NCBI GenBank assembly: GCA_022615475.1
Contig: JAKEGQ010000187.1
Coordinates: 1-8,125, forward strand
DNA: 8,125 nt
Source of the DNA: Candidatus Methylomirabilota bacterium
GTDB lineage: Bacteria > Methylomirabilota > Methylomirabilia > Methylomirabilales > CSP1-5
Direction: 5' to 3'
The notes beneath the pieces were generated by a model that worked only from the letters and a program-made list of their open reading frames with translations, ran no database searches and was not told the origin of the DNA. Positions 5,794-8,125 of the stretch are shown here, piece after piece. The stretch's first letter is position 1. Each line of letters starts with the position of its first letter. The position numbers were made by a program, and so were the translations under genes.

Positions 5794-7044
5794 GTGTATC
5801 ACTGTACGACCTATGACGCGGTCAAGGCGGGAAAAATCACCGATATCTATTTTGCCAGGACTCGGGAGATCTTGAAGGCCGAAGGGCTGGACAAGCGCGT
5901 CAAGGCCGAGTTCATCGCCAAGAATCTCCCCGAGGACTGGACCTGGGCGGTGCTCGCCGGGCTGGAAGAGGTTGGCACCCTGGCGGACGGGATGAAGGTG
6001 GATATCCGAGCGATGGCTGAAGGAACGGTCTTCCGGCCCTGGGAGCCAGTCTTGGAGATCGAAGGGATGTACACCGACTTCTGCGTGTACGAGACGGCCA
6101 TCCTCGGGCTCATCTGCCAGGCCAGCGGGATTGCCACGATGGCCGCCCGCTGCCGGCTGGCAGCAGGTGAGCGGCCCATCACCAGCTTCGGCGCCCGGCG
6201 GATGCACCCGATCTTGGCGCCGCTCATCGAGCGGAACGCCTTTATCGGGGGCTGCGACGGCGTGTCGGTTGGCGAAGGGGCCGAGCTGATCGGTCAGCCC
6301 CCGACGGGAACGATGCCGCACGCGTTGGTCCTGATGTACGGCGACACCGTTGAGGCGACGAAAGCCTTCGACCGGGTGGTTCTTGCTGACGTGAAGCGAA
6401 TCTCGTTGATCGACACCTTTCAGGACGAAAAATTCGAGGCGATCCGGGTTGCGTCGGCATTGGGAGATCGGCTGTACGGCGTGCGTCTCGATACCCCCGG
6501 CTCGCGTCGCGGCGACTTCAAGCGGATCGCTCAGGAGGTCCGATGGGAACTCGACCTTCGGGGATTCACCCACGTGAAGATCTTCGTCAGCGGCGGGATC
6601 GGTGAGCGCCAGATTCGTGAGATGAATCCCGTGGTGGATGGGTACGGGGTCGGCACGGCCATCAGCGACGCCCCCGTCGTGGACTTCTCCATGGACATCG
6701 TGGAGATAGACGGCGTTCCCCTCGCGAAACGGGGGAAGCCGTCGGGGGCCAAACAGGTCTATCGCTGCCAGCTCTGCCACCGGGATCGGGTGACGCCGCA
6801 AGCCCATGACTCTCCCGTCTGCGAGTGTGGGGGGCAGATGGAGGGGCTCCTGAATCGGTGGATAGAGCGGGGGAGTCTCGTTGGTCCCCTCCCTTCTGCC
6901 GTGAGGATACGGCAGCGGGTGCTCGAACAGCTCCGGTGGATCGGGAGTATTGACGAACGTCAGTCCTCCCGCGAGCCGGCTCCAGAGAGGGTAGAGGAGA
7001 GGGCGACGGGCGCGGTTGCGGCTGCGAGCACGGTCGCGGGTTGA
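5794..7044 (+). CDS. pncB: Nicotinate phosphoribosyltransferase
   Basis: This 416-residue enzyme would convert nicotinate and PRPP to nicotinate mononucleotide, the first step of NAD salvage. Recognisable blocks are SFGARRMHP (131-139), GTMPH (172-176, probably the position of the phosphorylatable His), LIDTF (205-209), GVRLDTPGSRRGD (229-241), SGGIGERQI (266-274) and GVGTAIS (285-291). The C-terminal four-cysteine set C325, C328, C343 and C345 resembles the zinc-knuckle-like element of the shorter, archaeal-type enzymes such as that of Thermoplasma. Residues after about 388 form a low-complexity tail rich in Glu, Ala and Arg. The start is GTG at 5794, with GGGAG (5782-5786) seven bases upstream. 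Its stop TGA lies in the ribosome site of the next gene, 14 bases before that ATG. Confidence 0.92.
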   Translation: MYHCTTYDAVKAGKITDIYFARTREILKAEGLDKRVKAEFIAKNLPEDWTWAVLAGLEEVGTLADGMKVDIRAMAEGTVFRPWEPVLEIEGMYTDFCVYETAILGLICQASGIATMAARCRLAAGERPITSFGARRMHPILAPLIERNAFIGGCDGVSVGEGAELIGQPPTGTMPHALVLMYGDTVEATKAFDRVVLADVKRISLIDTFQDEKFEAIRVASALGDRLYGVRLDTPGSRRGDFKRIAQEVRWELDLRGFTHVKIFVSGGIGERQIREMNPVVDGYGVGTAISDAPVVDFSMDIVEIDGVPLAKRGKPSGAKQVYRCQLCHRDRVTPQAHDSPVCECGGQMEGLLNRWIERGSLVGPLPSAVRIRQRVLEQLRWIGSIDERQSSREPAPERVEERATGAVAAASTVAG

Positions 7045-7058
7045 GGAGATAAAGAGCC

Positions 7059-7568
7059 ATGAAGGGATACAAGCGTTACAACCCGGCATCGTTCAAGAAA
7101 AAGGTGGACGTCGAGACCGATACCTATTTGCCCAAGAAGGCGGCCGGGAAAACGCTGATCTGTCCTGGGTGTCACGCCATCTTGACCCGGAAGCGATGGC
7201 GCCTGGATGAGGCGGCGTATGGCAAGCTCCTTCGGGCCGGAACGGCGAGGCAAATATTCTGTCCCGCGTGCCAAAAGATTCGGGACGGCTACCCGAGCGG
7301 GCAGGTGACCCTTACGGGTCCATTCCTCGCCGAGCATCGGGATGAAATCCTGCGCCTCATTGCGAACGAGGAGAAACGCGCCAGGGAGAAGAATCCCTTG
7401 GAGCGGATCATGAGTCTCAGCGAGGAGAACGGACAGCTCGTCCTCACGACCACCGATGAGAAGCTGGCACAGCGGATCGGACGGGAACTGCGCAAGGCTT
7501 GTGGGGGGACAGTGACCTACGGTTGGTCGCACAACAACAAGTTCGTGCGGGTGCAGTGGGAGCGCTGA
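7059..7568 (+). CDS. BCAM0308-like zinc-ribbon protein
   Basis: This 169-residue basic protein has a four-cysteine zinc ribbon (C35-x2-C38 and C68-x2-C71) followed by DGYPSGQVTL. The C-terminal half (about 85-169) has ERIMSLSEENGQLVLTTTDEKLAQRIGRELRKA and an aromatic ending, YGWSHNNKFVRVQWER. The pattern matches what I remember of the small bacterial BCAM0308 family, which is loosely related to the NMD3 ribosome-export domain; that link is from memory. A role in RNA or ribosome handling under stress would be inference. GAGGAG (7043-7048) lies ten bases before the ATG and overlaps the stop of pncB, so the two are tightly linked. No enzyme motif is seen. Confidence 0.8.
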   Translation: MKGYKRYNPASFKKKVDVETDTYLPKKAAGKTLICPGCHAILTRKRWRLDEAAYGKLLRAGTARQIFCPACQKIRDGYPSGQVTLTGPFLAEHRDEILRLIANEEKRAREKNPLERIMSLSEENGQLVLTTTDEKLAQRIGRELRKACGGTVTYGWSHNNKFVRVQWER

Positions 7569-7623
7569 CCGCGCCTGATGAACGCTCTGCCTGAAATCAG
7601 CCTCTTAAGGGATCCAATTCCCT

Positions 7624-7668
7624 GTTGTGACTCGAGACGTTGTGGGTTAAGATGTTGTGGGTTAAGAT
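7624..7668 (+). repeat. Three head-to-tail 15-bp units (one degenerate)
   Basis: GTTGTGGGTTAAGAT occurs at 7639-7653 and 7654-7668 as a perfect tandem pair. The 15 bases just before (7624-7638, GTTGTGACTCGAGAC) match at 10 of 15 positions, keeping GTTGTG. The period of 15 is uninterrupted. It lies immediately upstream of the small exported protein gene. Confidence 0.8.
7625..7668 (+). promoter_or_regulatory. Candidate tandem sigma-70-type promoters created by the repeats
   Basis: TTGTGA (7625-7630) and TAAGAT (7648-7653) are separated by 17 bases, as for a housekeeping promoter, each matching four of six consensus positions. The same arrangement shifted by one repeat, TTGTGG (7640-7645) and TAAGAT (7663-7668), also has a 17-base spacer. 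The repeats could instead be operator sites. The stretch is richer in A and T than its surroundings. Confidence 0.4.
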
Positions 7669-7703
7669 ACCCTTCCTACCAGCTGTTCCATCTGTTGGGA
7701 TAA

Positions 7704-7710
7704 AAGGAGG
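7704..7710 (+). promoter_or_regulatory. Strong ribosome binding site of the exported protein gene
   Basis: AAGGAGG lies five bases before the ATG at 7716. This near-ideal site shows that the small open frame is a real gene. Confidence 0.8.
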
Positions 7711-7715
7711 TTGCC

Positions 7716-8078
7716 ATGAACTTTAGACAGTTGATCGGTGTATTGACGTTCGCGGGATTGCTCGTCCTTCCCGCTCTCTCGCCCATGACAGACGCCGAGG
7801 CCCAGAAAGGGCCCCCATGGGGGCAGCAGGCCGAGGAGAGCTTTCGTCTCGGCCCCGGCATGGGCCCGCGGCTGATGACCGAGCAGGAGTGGCAAGAGCA
7901 CTGGAAGAAGATGCAGAGCCTGAGCCCGGAGGAACGGCAGAAATACCGCGAGGAATGGCATAAGAAGATGGTCGAGCGGGCGCGCGAGCGCGGCATCACG
8001 ATGCCCGAGACGCCGGGCCCGTACGGTCCGGGCAAGGGGCCTGGTGGTGGCCAGCCCGGCGGAGGCCGCCCGTACTAA
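7716..8078 (+). CDS. Small predicted exported protein, charged helix and Gly/Pro-rich tail
   Basis: This 120-residue protein begins with a signal peptide: R4, a hydrophobic stretch at 6-22 (LIGVLTFAGLLVLPALS) and an A-x-A cleavage site at 27-29 (DAEA before QKG). The mature protein has a highly charged, probably helical segment at about 54-92 (MTEQEWQEHWKKMQSLSPEERQ then KYREEWHKKM and RARERGI), followed by a tail rich in Gly and Pro. The L-S-P-E-E-R segment recalls small periplasmic proteins of the Spy/CpxP style and similar uncharacterised families, but no family is assigned. It has no cysteine in the mature chain; His at about 62 and 86 could bind metal. It has its own strong ribosome site and a candidate promoter, and ends in a hairpin, so it may be a separate transcript. 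Confidence 0.82.
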   Translation: MNFRQLIGVLTFAGLLVLPALSPMTDAEAQKGPPWGQQAEESFRLGPGMGPRLMTEQEWQEHWKKMQSLSPEERQKYREEWHKKMVERARERGITMPETPGPYGPGKGPGGGQPGGGRPY

Positions 8079-8105
8079 AGCAAACGCACAAAGTGCGTTT
8101 GCTTT
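8077..8105 (+). terminator. Perfect 13-bp hairpin, probable terminator
   Basis: AAAGCAAACGCAC (8077-8089) pairs perfectly with GTGCGTTTGCTTT (8093-8105) around an AAA loop. The left arm begins inside the TAA stop codon of the exported protein gene. The right arm ends in TTT but no longer U-tract follows (GGAGC), so it may terminate weakly, act on both strands because the ends are A-rich and T-rich, or mainly protect the 3' end of the transcript. Confidence 0.7.
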
Positions 8106-8125
8106 GGAGCAATGGAACAGTGGAC

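Noticed and set aside
5695..7089. 464-residue open frame on the - strand opposite pncB
   Set aside because: It mirrors a clear enzyme gene on the + strand; long antisense frames are expected in GC-rich coding DNA, and the peptide has no domain-like pattern.
7608..7623. Hairpin AGGGA-N6-TCCCT after the zinc-ribbon gene
   Set aside because: Five pairs and no U-tract; too weak to call a terminator.
7639..7668. The 15-bp tandem repeats as a CRISPR array
   Set aside because: The units are too short, have no spacers, and there are no cas genes in the window.

Overview
The window is a run of co-directional (+ strand) genes in GC-rich DNA with strong Shine-Dalgarno sites. It suggests a free-living, GC-rich Gram-negative-like bacterium with a sigma-54 system, perhaps from a phylum such as NC10/Methylomirabilota, Nitrospirota or a related lineage. 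The phylum is inferred from gene style only. There is no rRNA, tRNA, CRISPR array, transposase or phage gene.

Layout. Bases 1-45 look like the last 14 codons of an upstream gene, probably the recognition helix of a Fis-type DNA-binding domain. Bases 46-379 are a regulatory region: a near-perfect sigma-54 promoter (GG-N10-GC, 293-308), preceded by inverted and direct repeats that could be activator sites. Then come GNAT acetyltransferase 1 (380-946), CBS-pair protein 1 (995-1444), tandem universal stress protein 1 (1447-2328) and CBS-pair protein 2 (2332-2757). A short gap holds an AT-rich TTCGAA heptad array (2829-2861). Next are an AcuB-like CBS-CBS-ACT protein (2880-3581), tandem universal stress protein 2 (3578-4534), GNAT acetyltransferase 2 (4586-5170, a clear paralogue of GNAT 1), a small heat-shock protein (5265-5708), a nicotinate phosphoribosyltransferase with a four-cysteine C-terminal knuckle (5794-7044), a BCAM0308-like zinc-ribbon protein (7059-7568), and a small predicted exported protein (7716-8078). 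The last gene has its own candidate promoter, made from 15-bp tandem repeats, and ends in a perfect 13-bp hairpin.

How the genes may work together. Nearly all products are adenylate- or energy-sensing or stress proteins: CBS pairs and universal stress proteins bind adenine nucleotides, GNATs use acetyl-CoA, the phosphoribosyltransferase feeds NAD synthesis, and Hsp20 holds unfolded protein. The first seven genes have a roughly mirrored order (GNAT-CBS-USP-CBS / CBS-USP-GNAT). The sigma-54 promoter makes an induced energy-limitation or low-oxygen programme plausible, possibly including acetylation of stress or metabolic proteins by the two GNATs. The individual families are mostly recognisable. 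The combination and its control are the part that may be undescribed.
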